DNA from: Ilex aquifolium
Taxonomy: Eukaryota > Streptophyta > Magnoliopsida > Aquifoliales > Aquifoliaceae
Assembly (NCBI GenBank): GCA_951799425.1
Contig: OX637394.1
Location: forward strand, 16,549,001 to 16,613,000
Direction: 5' to 3'
DNA length: 64,000 nt
Position 1 is the first letter of the stretch; each line of letters begins with the position of its first letter. The position numbers and the translations under genes are program-made. Below, piece by piece: positions 1-11,192 of the stretch. The notes beneath the pieces were generated by a model. It did not search any database. It saw only the letters and a list, made by a program, of their open reading frames with translations, and had not been told where the DNA came from.

Positions 1-1618
1 TCTCACCTTATAAATACATAAGGACGCCTCTCTTTGCATCATTTCAACATTTCTAACCCTAGAAAGTCTTAGAGAGGAAGAAAGGAAGAGAAAAACACAA
101 AATCAAGGAAGATTTTCACATTGAAGTGGATCAAATCTCAAGTTCTTCACACAAAACTAAGAAAGAAGGTAGGGGTTTCTTCTCACTCTTGTTCATTGAG
201 GCTAGGGCTTATATATGTATATGTTTTGACTCTAAATCTTAGATATATGTTATGGAATCATTATTTCTTGATACTCCTGTAAAGATTACCATGTTTTGAA
301 GGAAGTTATGGTGTAATAGCCATAAAATCTCTTTCTCTTGTCTTGAAAACCCTAGTTTTCAAGAAAAATAGGGTTTTCTATAAATTTTCATTTGATCTTG
401 ATTTCTAAAGTCCCATTCTTGATTAAATCATGTTTTCATCCGATACTTGTTCTTGTTCCAAGAAATTATGGTTTTGGCAAAATCCTAAAATTTCTATATC
501 AAGATTGTGAAGGTTTTATTGATATGATCTCTTGCATATTTTAATTCTTTTGTTATTGTAGTATATTGAGAGTTGTACAATTGTGATACTTGAATTATTA
601 AGGAAATTGTGAGTTATTAAGATTGTGGTTGTTGAGAAAATATTGGTTTTATCTCTTGTATGGTTTGTTGTGACGGACTTGAATTGCTTTCGAGAGCTGC
701 TGTAGAGTGTTAGAAGTTAGTCTATCCCAGTGGGGGTGAGATGGTTTTCTAACACTTGTAATGGATTGTTGTTTGTGAGAGCAACCACTATTGTTCACGT
801 AGGTTCGAGGCTGAGGGATGGTATACCTTTCCTGGAAAGGATTCGTTAATGCCGAGGGAGACGGTATACGCCCTTCCTAAAGTGTCTGTGATGTGCCATG
901 CGGGGAATGATTGAGATTGTGTGATTGTGATGGGTGAACGAGGTAAAATCGTTGTGTAAATTCCTGAGAAACAACCAACATACATGAGAATATGGAATGA
1001 TGTTATTGAATTATTTATGGATTGCTTTAATTTCTTGTAAGTTTATTCCTGTCATTGATTTACTGTATTCCGTACACTTGAGATCATTACAACTATCATG
1101 GTTTTATTCTCAAAATTTATATATGCTATTTTTCAAAAGAGACTTGTCATCTTTTATTTGTTTTAAAACCTTGTTCGAGTTTGGGAGGATGTTGCTACAG
1201 AGCTTAGTGCTTACCCCCTACAAACAATATATTTTTCAGATTATAGTTTAGAGGAGGAGCTCAGAGTTGATGAGCAGATAGCTTGGGAAACTCAATTGGA
1301 TGGAAGCGTGGATCCCGAGAGGAACGTATAGAGTTGTTCTCTTTATGTCCTAGACTAGGAGAGGATTTTGAGACAATGTATAGATGATATTTTATTTATT
1401 CCGTTGCAAGATAATAGTTGATTTTTGATGTACTTGTCATAGTGTGGCGTATTCTTTTGGATGTAATGGCCATGATTTGACATATTCTTTTGGATGATGT
1501 TATAGATATTGTGCATGATGAATGAAATTTTCTTTACTTATGGAAATTTTTAGTTGTTCTCCTGATGTGAATGGTTTTAGATAATAATGTCGTCCAAGGG
1601 GGATTTTGGGGCGTTACA
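1..1618 (+). mobile_element. Truncated 5' LTR of a Tekay/Del-like Ty3/Gypsy retrotransposon
   Basis: The LTR ends in GGGGCGTTACA and is followed two bases later by a methionine-initiator primer-binding site, so this is a 5' LTR on the + strand. Its left end lies outside the window. A TATA box (TATAAATA, about position 9) and the CCCTAGAAA leader downstream match the same positions in the solo LTR at 15613-17822, so both belong to one LTR family of about 2.2 kb. Long LTRs plus this primer site are typical of Tekay/Del chromoviruses; that lineage call is an inference. Confidence 0.75.
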
Positions 1619-1622
1619 GGTT

Positions 1623-1634
1623 TGGTATCAGAGC
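1623..1634 (+). other. Primer-binding site, tRNA-iMet type
   Basis: TGGTATCAGAGC begins 5 bases after the LTR end. It is the usual plant sequence complementary to the 3' end of initiator methionine tRNA and is used to prime minus-strand DNA synthesis. Confidence 0.85.
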
Positions 1635-1799
1635 CTAGGAATTAGGTCTTACATGGGAGTTGTAGGTTATGGATTACCACTAGTGAAGTAGAATTAGGTT
1701 GAATGAAGTTGTTGATTTAAATTTTACACAAGTCTTATGCTTTAGATTAAAGTGATAGTTAGGGTGTCTTGTACATCAAAGAAACTAAATTGTGAATTG

Positions 1800-2110
1800 A
1801 TGTGCAGGATAGAGGGTGGACGTGGACGTGGGGGTGGTCGTGGAGGCCAAGCAAACCCACCACCTCCAGATGCCATGAATGGCATTTATCAATGCCTAAG
1901 GGAGCTAACCACTTTGGTACAACACCAAAATGGAAATAACAACCATAACGGTGGGGTTCATCCCTTAGCTCAGGAACCGGGCAACGGGGACGAAAATTGA
2001 AGGATGATAGTTCTTCGAGAATTCTTGAGGCAACGTCCACCTACTTTCCAAGGAAGCTCTCACCTTTTGGATGCGGATAAGTAGATTCGCCGAGAGCTCT
2101 GCCACTTGAG
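1800..2110 (+). pseudogene. gag N-terminal fragment of the Tekay/Del-like element
   Basis: The reading frame after the primer site encodes a short arginine/glycine-rich start (residues GRGRGGGRGGQ) and then a stretch typical of the N terminus of plant Ty3/Gypsy Gag. It stops at 1998-2000. A neighbouring frame continues with LRQRPPTFQGS, a common Gag motif, and then meets a stop near 2080. The rest of gag and all of pol are absent, because sequence of a different retroelement begins within the next few hundred bases. It cannot make a capsid protein. Confidence 0.65.
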
Positions 2111-2469
2111 GGTCCCATCTATGATTCTCCCACTGTCCCCTGACATATTCTACATACATACATGCCTCCCTACACTTAAGGTTGGACTTTGGGGGCCAAT
2201 GCATTAATGAGGATGAGAGAGAAGGAAGGAGTCTAGGGAGTTGTAGGCTAGGCTTGTCCTAGCCTATCCAAGCCATCAACTTAGCCCCCATTGATGGGAG
2301 ACCTGCACACATAGGCTATAGGAGCCTCATGGACGAAAATGCAAATGAGGCACACCATTGTAGACCAATATACAACATTGTAGAGAGAGAAGCTCAAGGA
2401 AGAAAACATAGTTTTAGAGAGAAAAGTTTGATTTTTGTATTTTTCTTACCCATTTCACTTGTAGTCAAC
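2111..2469. other. Junction between two unrelated retroelements
   Basis: No gene is recognisable here. The stretch joins the gag scrap on the left to the antisense ORF of a Tat-lineage element on the right. I could not place the exact breakpoint. A direct repeat of CATTTTTCTTACCCA occurs near 2440 and 2470. Confidence 0.4.
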
Positions 2470-3950
2470 TACATTTTTCTTACCCACCATAGCGAAAAGA
2501 ATGCCAAGATTATCCTCCAACCATTCGGGGTCAACGTCCTTGGAGCCAGTGATAGGTGCCCTAGAATCCGACAGATGGGTCTAGGTATGGGAAACCTCAA
2601 CTCTGCCTCTAAGACGTCCTCGTAAAGAACAATCTCTCCTGAGGAGTCATAACACGCCGGCTTATCCCCCTCGGCCCGATGACACATAATAGCAAGAGGA
2701 ATACGGTACGAAGATATGATGCGAGCAATCTCATCATCATAATTTATGGAACTAAATATGAAGGTCACCTTCGAACTGTCATCGTCGGTGGTCCCCTTGC
2801 CTCGCTGTGAGCCTTGTGTGGTATTCTTTTTCAGGCCTTTGTTTGAGTGGACACCTATGAAAATCGAGAAAAATGTGAGAAGGGAGGGTGCCAAAGATAT
2901 CAGCAAAAAGTAAAGTTTAGGCCAAATCATCTTACCCGCTTGAAAGGCGTCTGCTCGTTACTTTCTAACACCTGATAATTGCCCGAAGTCCAGCTCAGTA
3001 CTGACGCCAGAGGTAGTGGGTAGCGCCTCAGTGCTTACGCCAGCAGCGCCAGTGCCGGCGATACCGACACTAGCCACGAGAGATGCTTTGACACTGCTTA
3101 TCCTACCTTGTCTGCCATTCCTATGGGCGCCGCCCTCTTGCATGCCACCCGAGGCTTCGACCTCTCTGCTGCTAGCACCCGCGCCTAGGGCGCCGCCCAC
3201 CTGTACGACATGCCTGACGTCGCCTGTACCCAAGATGTCGCCTTTCCCGCCTCTGTTGGCGTCGCCCAGTCCACTGACGGAGCCTTCAGCCTCTTTGTTT
3301 TTGATGTGCATGATGCAAATGCCGAAGCCTGTGCTACCAGCAGCGTTGCCCGCCTTACCTGGATTGCACCCCTTAATTCCAATGCCATAGGCGTCGCCTA
3401 CACTCCAGCCTACTTCAGCGCCTTCAGCGAAATTGGCATCGCCTTTGGCACAACAAGTGCTGCCTTCATCAAGATCGCAGGCTCTGCCTCCATCAAGGCC
3501 ATAGGCATCGCCCAGCCAGATCGCATCGCCCAATTGCTCTTGTGCGCCCATACTTAGCCTCTTAAAGGCGTCACCCCTGTCCCCCTTGCGTTGGGCGTCG
3601 TCGCCTTCCACGTAACCCAGTCTGTTCCACTGGTGTTGCCCTCCAACGCAGCACGTGAGGCGCTGCCCTCCAACGCAGCATGTGAGGCGCCACCTGCGCA
3701 GCCAAGGGAGCCTCTAGGGATGTCACTTGCCCAATCCATTCCAGCGTCGCCCCTTGCGCCCAGCCAATGTCGCCTAAGCCTGGCACAAATGGCCGCCTTG
3801 CAATTGCCCTTGCCTAATGCCATCTTGCCCCTTCCATTGGCGCCGCCAGCCGCAATGCCTCCATAGGTCTGGCCTTGCTTCTTCTTCGTTGTGGCTTCCT
3901 CCATGGAGCTCTTCTTCAAGGATATTTCCCTGGCCTCCATAATCCTTGTC
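2469..3950 (-). pseudogene. Antisense additional ORF of Tat element A (Transposase_28-like)
   Basis: Read on the minus strand, an Ala/Gly-rich first part (about 3940-2945) is followed by a likely intron (donor GGTAAGATG near 2937, acceptor TTTTCATAG near 2860). The following exon encodes a domain with the motifs YRIPLA, CHRAEGDKPA, YDSSGEIVLYEDVLEA, LRFPIP and LTPNGWR. These match the Pfam family 'putative gypsy type transposon' (Transposase_28), known as an antisense ORF in Tat-lineage retrotransposons. The protein's role is unknown. The C-terminal part is cut off at the left junction and the first exon has stops, so it is a remnant. The matching region of the second Tat copy is at 18815-19090. 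Confidence 0.65.
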
Positions 3951-4283
3951 CTTAGTCTTACCCAATTATCTCATAAATAGAGGAAAGCCAAGAAGTTACT
4001 ATCGCTCTAAATGAGATTGAAGAATAAGGAATTCTCTCATGGGTTTATATAAACCCTGGCCAATAGGCAATGCCCTAGGAAAAAAAAGGGTTTTGATTGC
4101 TAGATCTTATGGAAGGTTCAAAGAATGAGATTATATACTATTACTATTGTTGCCCAACCACGGAATTACCAAATGAAGAAGAGGAATTTCGTAAGAAAAG
4201 AAGGATGAAGGAATGAGCCGTGGGGAAGAAGATACCTGAACAGGATAGCTCACTCATTCCCACAATCTCTTGCCATTGCAAGG

Positions 4284-4304
4284 GCTTGGGGCATGGGGGA
4301 CAAA
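4284..4304 (+). other. Polypurine tract of element A
   Basis: A G-rich tract containing TTGGGGCATGGGGGACAAA lies immediately before the TG that opens the 3' LTR. It is the plus-strand primer in reverse transcription and resembles the tract at 20358-20376. Confidence 0.7.
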
Positions 4305-4914
4305 TGATGAGCCCAGGTCTAACTAGGTCAGACCCAATTAATTAAGTAAACCCAAATTAGTTACAAGGTAGGTCAAGTGCAGTTCATGAATTCGGCCCAG
4401 AACAAAATTCAAGAGACCCAAGAAACCAACACATGTGAGCAGTAATTACCGGGATGGCCACTCTCGAAGATCAAGACCATCTTTAATTGTACCTATCTTT
4501 AGCTGTGGCTATCATCTCCGAAGGATTAGTCACTTATCCTATCACGCCACTACCTCAACCAAGGCTTTGTGCTTATAAATTGTAAGTCTTCTACACACGA
4601 GGGACACACCTCTGCATCTCTCTACACACCCTTTACGCAGCTATCTCTCTCATAACTACCCAACCTCTCTCAGAGCTCACATTTGCTCTCTCTCTCTCTC
4701 TCACCTTACTTTATTAATAAAGTTCTCCAGCCACCGTTGTCGCCTTCGGAGTGGAGTAGACCACCTTGATCGAACCACTATACATCTGTGTGTTGCCTGT
4801 GTTGACCTAATCTTTACCTTCTGTTATTAATTGCTTTATTGATTGCTTTATTAATTACTCAATATTATACACTCGACTTTTAATTGTGCATAAATTCGCT
4901 TTTGTGCATCATCA
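4305..4914 (+). repeat. 3' LTR of Tat element A
   Basis: 610 bp, begins TGATGAGCCC and ends GTGCATCATCA. It has a TATA-like TTATAAATTG near 4575, an ATTAATAAAG motif near 4712 and a GAACCACTATA motif near 4773, all in the same order as in the LTRs of the intact Tat element. It shares both termini with those LTRs but is clearly diverged, so it is a different subfamily. Confidence 0.75.
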
Positions 4915-6345
4915 AATATCATACCCACACAAAAAGTTCAAAATTCATCTTTCTTTATTAATGCGATCTTCCATAAAGTTGCCAACCAATTCCTTCGCTC
5001 TAACATGCATCTCTTTCTCTCTCTCTCTCAACTAATGACTGTAAAAATGCTTCAAAGTGATAAGTCCCATCACTCTCTCCTTTTTTTTTGTTTAATTTTT
5101 ACTATCACTCTGTCAATTTAAACCACAATACCCATATGTTAATCCTAGATCATATGGATTTTTTTTATTCGATGACTTTTTTTCATTTTATATTATTTTA
5201 TGAATGTAATTTAATTTAATTCAAATTTTACTATACTATAAAAGTTATTATCGTTAGGTAATTTGAGAGACGATGTAAACTTGTATACTGGTCACTAATA
5301 AAGTTTTATCTTCTATTATTTTGTTATTTTTAAAGTTTTTAATGTATTAGATTTTTATCTTAGTATATTCTTTTGTTGGTTTAATAATTTTTTAGTTTGC
5401 TAATATTTTTTAATCTCGAATAACTTGAAACTTGTCTTTATCTAACATTTTTTTTTAAAACATGATCAAGTTTTTTATATTAGTGGATTAGATTTGTTTT
5501 CAGAATTAGAATCTTAAAAAAAAAATTCATTAAAAGAGGCTAAAAATTTTCCAATCCATGTATTTTAAATAAAATATTATTAATAATATTCGTCACAGCT
5601 GTTTCTTTATAAATAAATATTTTGAAATTATGATGCAAAATTACTTATTATTTTTTTTATATTCAGTTTCACGTATGTATCAATTTAAATGGATAATATG
5701 AATAACTTATTCAGTCTTTGTTTCATAGAAAAAAGCATGATTTTTGTATAAAATTATAACTATCTTATTTATACATTTTTTTATGGATTCGGAGGCCGGT
5801 CCTAGGCCCAATAGTATTCAAAAAAAAAAAAAAAAATTCCACTTACTAATTTTCTTTTGAATTAGGTCTGTATTGAAAAGTCAAAGCAATAAACATAACT
5901 AGCACCTTTTTACAGTGCAAAAAATAACGACAATGACACCACCTAATTTAAACACCTATTCTAAAAAAAACTACGTCATCATAATGTAAATTTTTCTCCA
6001 TAAACATAAATCGTTAGACAGATACACTAAAAAAAAAAATAGGTATGCAATTAAAAATATATATATACCTTCAAGCTAAAAAATAACAAGTACGTAATAA
6101 AAAAATAAAAAATAATAGGTACGCAATAAAAAAATATAAAAAATAACAAGTATGCAATAAAATAAAATAAAAATACAGATAATCAGACAGGTACACTAAA
6201 ACATAGATCATTTATGTACCTTCTTCTCCATAACATAAATCGTCAGATATGTACACTAAAATACGATTGTTAATGTATCTTTTTCGCCATAAGTATAGAT
6301 CGTCAAACAGGTACATTAAAACACATATCGTTAATGTAATGTAAA
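4915..6345. repeat. Dispersed repeat R1, copy 1
   Basis: This AT-rich 1.4-kb stretch matches 42165-43345 plus 46585-46760 almost continuously. Shared landmarks include ATACCCACACAAAAA, CATAAAGTTGCC and TCAGACAGGTACACTAAAA. No coding capacity was seen. Near 5785 it contains AGGCCGGTCCTAGGCCC, similar to hAT ends. Element A inserted at its left edge in this copy; a large Helitron interrupts the other copy. Confidence 0.7.
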
Positions 6346-6379
6346 AAAAAAATTCAGAGAAATTGTTTATTTTTATTAT

Positions 6380-6712
6380 TTGGAGATGGAGTCAAGAAGC
6401 TTTTGATGAGCAGACTTGTGCAGCTCCTTTAGTTGGTTAATGAAATCTTCATTTTTGCAATGGACTCTCTTCAAATCAGGCTGGAATTAGATCAAGTGGT
6501 GATCTTGAAAGGGCTAAAACCAATACTATGACTGAACGAACGGTTAGAAACAAACTCTGCCTGATAGATCTTCTAATTCCAACTCTTCACATGATTGCCC
6601 ACCAAACTGCGCAATAAGTTACCCACTAAATGGTTGACTACTTCAATCTGGCCATTAGTCTGAGGATGATATGCGCTACTAAACTCCAACTTCGTGTTGG
6701 CCAGTCTCCACA
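6380..6712 (-). pseudogene. Ty3/Gypsy integrase C-terminal fragment
   Basis: On the minus strand the sequence encodes a recognisable integrase end: the motif SSAYHPQTNGQIEVVN of the catalytic core, then NLLRSLVG, QAEFVSNRS, GFSPF and finally a chromovirus-like tail with DLKRVHCKNEDF and LKELHK. At least two stops and a frame change interrupt it. No protease, RT or LTR of the same element is adjacent, so it is an isolated scrap. It differs from the Tat integrase at 13480-14560. Confidence 0.7.
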
Positions 6713-6801
6713 TGAGTAAAATCCATTAAAAATTTGGATGGCATTATACAAGGGGACCACTAAAAAATAATTTCAATACATAAATGACTAATATAATACA
6801 A

Positions 6802-7033
6802 CTAGCGATACCCTGTGACTGAAGTCACTGTATACTAAGTTATGACACTATGCATGTATTGGAGTGTATATATAATATGTGTGTGTGTATAGTGAGTGTG
6901 TATTGAAGTATGTGTAGCTATGTGTTGTAGAGTATTTGTGTTGGGTTTGTGAAATTTGGGGAGGAAAGTGTGTGATGGGTGTGTGAAATTTGGGGGGAAA
7001 ATATATCCCCCCATAAATTCAAACGCCTAACTA
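6802..7033 (-). mobile_element. Candidate very short Helitron, head-to-head with the next one
   Basis: On the minus strand the sequence ends with a hairpin (GTGAC, loop TTCA, GTCAC), a short spacer and CTAG followed by T, the classic Helitron 3' terminus. Its 5' side would coincide with the start of the Helitron at 7034. The interior holds GTGTG-rich sequence. It is a weaker call than the other Helitrons because its own 5' end is not independently visible. Confidence 0.45.
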
Positions 7034-7917
7034 TCTATATAATAAAGTAGCTTACAATTCAAATTTCAAAAGATAAACAAAATGACTTTTGCTTTTCGCG
7101 GTTCAGATCGCTTTAAATTTTATTTTATAGTTAATCTAACGGCTAATATTAACACCTTAAATTTAATAGGAAAAATAGGTTCTAAGGGTGTGTTTGGAGT
7201 GACTTTTTAAAAGTACTTCTAAAAATTATTTCTCATGAGTACTTTAAAAAAAAAAATAGTGTTTAAAACCGCCCCACAACTACCTCTACCACCACCACTA
7301 CCTCTACCACCATCACCACCACCGCCGCGGCCACCACCACCACTGCCACCACTACCGTCGCCGCCGTTGCCACCATCGCCACCACTACCGCCGTCGCCGC
7401 CACCACCGTCATCGCCACCCCCACCACCACCACCACCACTGCCGCCGCCACCACCACCACTGTCGCCGTCGCTGCCACCGCCATCGTCGCCACCACCATC
7501 GCCGCCACCACCGCCACTGCCACCACCACTGCCGCCACCACCACCGTCGCCATCGCCACCGCCATCGCCATCGCCACCATCACCACCACCCCGCCACCAC
7601 CATCACCACCACCACCACCACTGCCACCACCGTCGCCGTTGCCGCCACCACCACCGTCGCCGCCAACACCACCACCACTACCGTCGTTGTCGCCACCGAT
7701 GCCATCGTCGCCGCCACCACCACCACCACGGTCATTGCCACCCACCATAACCATCACCGTCTCCTACCACCACCACCTCTCACCCCCACTACAACCGATA
7801 CTTAAATTCATTTATCTCTCCTCTATGTTTGTGATTTGATTTTGGATATGAATACAAATATGTTTATTGTTTACCATTTTTTATTACTCTGTGCCTTCAG
7901 GTACAGGCAATAACTAG
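7034..7917 (+). mobile_element. Short non-autonomous Helitron, copy 1 (GC-rich core)
   Basis: It starts TCTATATAATAAAGTAG after an A and ends with the hairpin GTGCC-TTCA-GGTAC, a spacer and CTAG followed by T. These are canonical Helitron termini inserted between A and T. The middle (about 7265-7790) is a long run of CCACCG-like trinucleotides that gives proline-rich or glycine-rich open frames on both strands. No Rep/helicase gene is present. Relatives are at 51088-51755 and 56244-56919; this copy has the longest core. Confidence 0.85.
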
Positions 7918-8240
7918 TCTTATTATATAGATTGTAACGTTTGAGACCAAAATAAGACGAAGTGCAAATTTTGATGACCATCGCTGCAATTAACCCTTTA
8001 CTAATATACCTGATTGGAAAGGTTTGGAAATTTGGATGTGTTGAAAGTGAATGAAGTGGTGGGTAGAAAGCCATGGATTACGTGAAAAAGGACCTTCATT
8101 ATTTTGCAAATTTAATACTCCTTAATTCAAGAGAGAAATATAAGGAAGATAATGGCCGGCAATAGAAGGATTGGTGGACCATGGAGTACTATCATTTAAA
8201 ATGGAAAGGTGCTGCTACATAATAAACACGATATCTAAAA
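7918..8240. other. Intergenic stretch, no gene seen
   Basis: AT-rich DNA between a Helitron and the intact Tat element. No conserved coding sequence or terminal structure was recognised. It is the left flank of the Tat insertion. Confidence 0.4.
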
Positions 8241-8245
8241 GTATC

Positions 8246-8810
8246 TGATGGGTCAAGCCCAAATAGCCTAATTTATGTGAAAAGACCCAACCTCAATTGA
8301 AGAGCCCAACCACGCAAAGACCCACCAAGTCCAAGTTCAAGTCCAATCCAGCTGGGGCCCTCCTCTGAAGAAATTGGAGTACGAGGGAGAGAAATGCGGC
8401 GCATGGAGAAACCCTACCAAATTGGTAATTACCAAAACAAGTAGGAAACCCCTCCTTCACGTCACCGCCTCACCTCCAAACCCTAACTCTATAAATGTAA
8501 GCCCTCTCATCATCTAGGGAAGGCCTCCCAAAAAACCTCTTCTCCTACCTTGCACAACATTGTTGTTCTTCTCTCCCAAAAAGTACTGTAGCTCTCCGGT
8601 GTAAACCCTCCGGTGACGATTATTCATTAATAAAGAATGCCACCGTTGCCATTCAAAGTGGACGTAGGCCACGACCGAACCACTATAAACCTCTGTGTTG
8701 ATCCTTTATTTGCTATTTTGGTCATTGATTGTTTGTTTACTGCACATTCATCAATACCTATTCACCTTCTTGACTGTTGAACTTGCACGAAATCGATTTG
8801 TGCATCATCA
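8246..8810 (+). repeat. 5' LTR of Tat element B
   Basis: 565 bp, TGATGGGTCAAG...TGCATCATCA. It contains a TATA box (CTATAAAT, 8489-8496), expected to drive element transcription from about 30 bp downstream, and an ATTAATAAAG motif near 8627. It pairs with the 3' LTR at 20377-20947. Confidence 0.92.
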
Positions 8811-8813
8811 GTT

Positions 8814-8831
8814 TGGCGCCGTCTGTGGGAA
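8814..8831 (+). other. Primer-binding site of element B
   Basis: TGGCGCCGTCTGTGGGAA starts three bases after the 5' LTR. The TGGCGCCGT core is the same as in plant Tat and Athila elements primed by tRNA-Asp. The remaining bases differ from that site, so the exact tRNA is uncertain. Confidence 0.7.
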
Positions 8832-8874
8832 CGACAGAATTCTCACTTCCAAACATTCTATTTTTACTGAAACA

Positions 8875-10575
8875 ATGACGATCACTACCAGATCCATGAA
8901 CCAGCATGAAGACAATCCTCCACGAGATGAGGAGGATGTTCATCCACCTGTCAACCATGTGCCGAATGCTCCAGCTCCAAATCCTCAACAAATGTTGGAG
9001 ACCATGCAGCAGCTGGTGGTCCAAAACTAGCAGATATTGCAACTTATGCTCACTGGACGAGAAGGAGCACAACTCGACGGAGCACAGCTTGGAGGAGCTC
9101 CACGTCCTGGAGGTCAAGGAGCTCCACGCCCTGCTGCTCCACATCTAGGCGCTCCCTTTGGAGTCCCCCTGGGCGCCCCACACAGGGAAGCTCGTCATGA
9201 GGGACCTCCACCCCCTCCTCCTCCTACTTCCCATGGTGAGGACCCTCCTCTCCAAGAGAACGAGGGCGAAAACCAAAGCATGGAGCATGGGAATCACTTT
9301 CATGATCATTCCAGAGGAGCTCCCAACCTTTGGGATGAGAAAATCAAGGAAGTGCAAAACCAACTAGGTGACGTCTTCAATGTCATGAAGGCGCAAGGAC
9401 CAAAAACAGTGGACTATCTTGTGCGGCGATACCTACCCTCTACCCCAAAAGTTCAAAATGCCCTCTGTGGAGGTCTTTGATGGAACAAAAGCGAAGGACC
9501 CACTAGATCATCTCGACACCTACAAAACTCTGATGCAATTGCACAACGTCCCAGACGAAATCATGTGCAGGTCGTTCCCAACCACATTAAAGGGGTCCGC
9601 CCGACAATGGTTTGCTAAGCTCTCCCCGGCATCCATTGCCTCCTTTGCTGAGCTGAGCAGGTCATTTGTGTCATATTCATTGGAGGGCGTCGCCACCAGA
9701 AGCCAGTCTCCCACCTGCTTAGTATAAAGCAGGACCGTGAGGAGAGCCTGAGGAGCTACCTCACTCGTTTTAACGAGGAGGTACTTCAGGTTGATGAACC
9801 CGATGACAAAGTGACGATGACCGCCTTCCTGGGAGGCCTCCGCTCATCGAGCTTCCTCTTCTCAGTGATGAAGCGCCCACCAAAGAGCATGCCAGAGCTA
9901 CTAGCAAAAGCCCAGAAATACATAAACGATGAGGACATCACAAGGGCCAGGCGAGGTGAGTTATCCAGATCTGGGGACAAAAGGAAGGAAAGAGAGAGGG
10001 ACGACAAGAAGGAGGCTAGCAACAAGCACAGTAAAACAGAGAAGGTTCCCGTCAAAGACCGGTTAGGTCCAGCCCCTCAGAGGGATCGACAAGCCTTCAC
10101 GCCCCTCAATGCCGCTGTCGGGCACATCCTATTCCAGATCCAGGATGACCCCACAGTAAAGTGGTCAGGGAAGATGAAGTCTCTTCCAAATCGCAGAAAT
10201 CCTAACAAGTATTGCCGCTTCCACCGCGACCACGGGCACGACATCGACGACTGCTATGACCTCAAAAGACAAATTGAGGATCTCATTCAACGTGGCCACC
10301 TACGCCAGTATGTTGCTGGTAGAGGACAGGCGCCACTGCCACCCCATAACCAGGAAGATCAACATCCCGTCGGGGAAATCCACACTATCTTGGGAGGATT
10401 AGCAGGAGGTGGAGAGTCCCTCTCTGCCATGAAGGCCCACGCCAGGAAGGCAAGGCACCTTGACGAAGGGCGTCCGTCCAAAGCGCCCAGGCAAGGCACC
10501 AACGAGGTCATATCCTTCTCAGATAAGGACCTGGAAGGAATTCAGCCCATGACGACCCCCTGGTGCTCACCATGA
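8875..10575 (+). pseudogene. gag of Tat element B, broken
   Basis: Gag forms the virus-like particle that packages element RNA. The frame opens with MTITTRSMNQ and runs through a Pro/Gly-rich N-terminal region. It enters the retrotransposon Gag domain (about 9440-9940; motifs FDGTKAKDPLDHL, FPTTLKGSARQWF, LRSYLTRFNEEV) and ends with a zinc-knuckle-like segment (about 10210-10310; CRFHRDHGH and DDCYDLKRQIEDL). Breaks: TAG at 9028-9030, a frameshift near 9430-9460, another near 9680, and a frame change into protease near 10545. The parts either side remain clearly collinear, so the damage is recent. Confidence 0.85.
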
Positions 10576-11192
10576 CGGTTGCCAATTTCCAGGTGCGCAG
10601 AATCCTAGTGGACAGCGGCAGCTCTGCAGATATCCTATTTGCAGAAGCTTATGACAAGCTCAACTTGGGCAGGGAGAGACTGCAGCCCATCAGATCTCCC
10701 CTCATTGGATTTTCAGGGGAGAAGGTGTATCCCCTAGGGTCCATCACCCTACCAGTCACAGCCGGAGCAGCGCCCCGAAGCTCCTCAGTCATGGTCAACT
10801 TTCTGGTGATAGACTGTCCATCAGCTTATAATATCATATTAGGGCGACCTGTTCTCAACACATTAAGAGCCGTGCCCTCCACCTATCACCTCATTCTCCG
10901 ATTTCCAACCCCTAACAGAGTTGGAGAGGTCAGAGGAGACCAGGTAGCAGCGAGGGAATGTTATGTCTCCTCCATGAAGACTAGAAAGTCACAGGAGGCG
11001 TTGCAAGTGGAGCTCCTTGACCCAAGGGATGACTCCACCATAGAAAGAGGAGAACCAGTCGAGGAGCTCACCCCTATGGTCTTAGATGAAGAGTACCCAG
11101 ACAGAAGAGTATACGTTGGCTCTTCCCTTTCTGCAGACCTGGTGGGCCCGCTAATAGATTTTTTAAAACGTAACATGGACGTCTTTGCATAG
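10563..11192 (+). pseudogene. Protease region of Tat element B
   Basis: An aspartic protease that cleaves the Gag-Pol precursor. The active-site triplet lies in ILVDSGSSADILF (about 10590-10640), followed by LIGFSGEKVYPLG and, about 75 residues later, the ILGRP motif of retropepsins (near 10838). The recognisable sequence starts a few codons before the listed start, in the same frame (DDPLVLTMTVAN), so this ATG is not the natural start. The frame ends at TAG 11190-11192, where relatives carry tryptophan (TGG). RT follows in the same polyprotein. Confidence 0.85.

Larger units (their letters stand above)
2470..4914 (+). mobile_element. 5'-truncated Tat-lineage Ty3/Gypsy element (element A)
   Basis: Only the 3' part survives: an antisense ORF of the kind found between pol and the 3' LTR of Tat elements, a polypurine tract and a complete 3' LTR. 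The order matches the intact Tat element at 8246-20947. The sequence right after the LTR (AATATCATACCC) is found uninterrupted at about 42160, so that locus shows the site before insertion. No gag or pol of this element is in the window. Confidence 0.75.

Noticed and set aside
2958-3611. Sense-strand Pro/Ala-rich ORFs opposite the antisense Tat ORF (3016-3390, 3210-3557, 3591-3866)
   Set aside because: Shadows of the low-complexity antisense exon; no domain on the + strand.
7235-7757. Long Pro-rich (+) and Gly/Val-rich (-) open frames
   Set aside because: They are by-products of the CCACCG repeat in a short Helitron; several frames on both strands are open at once and none has a domain.
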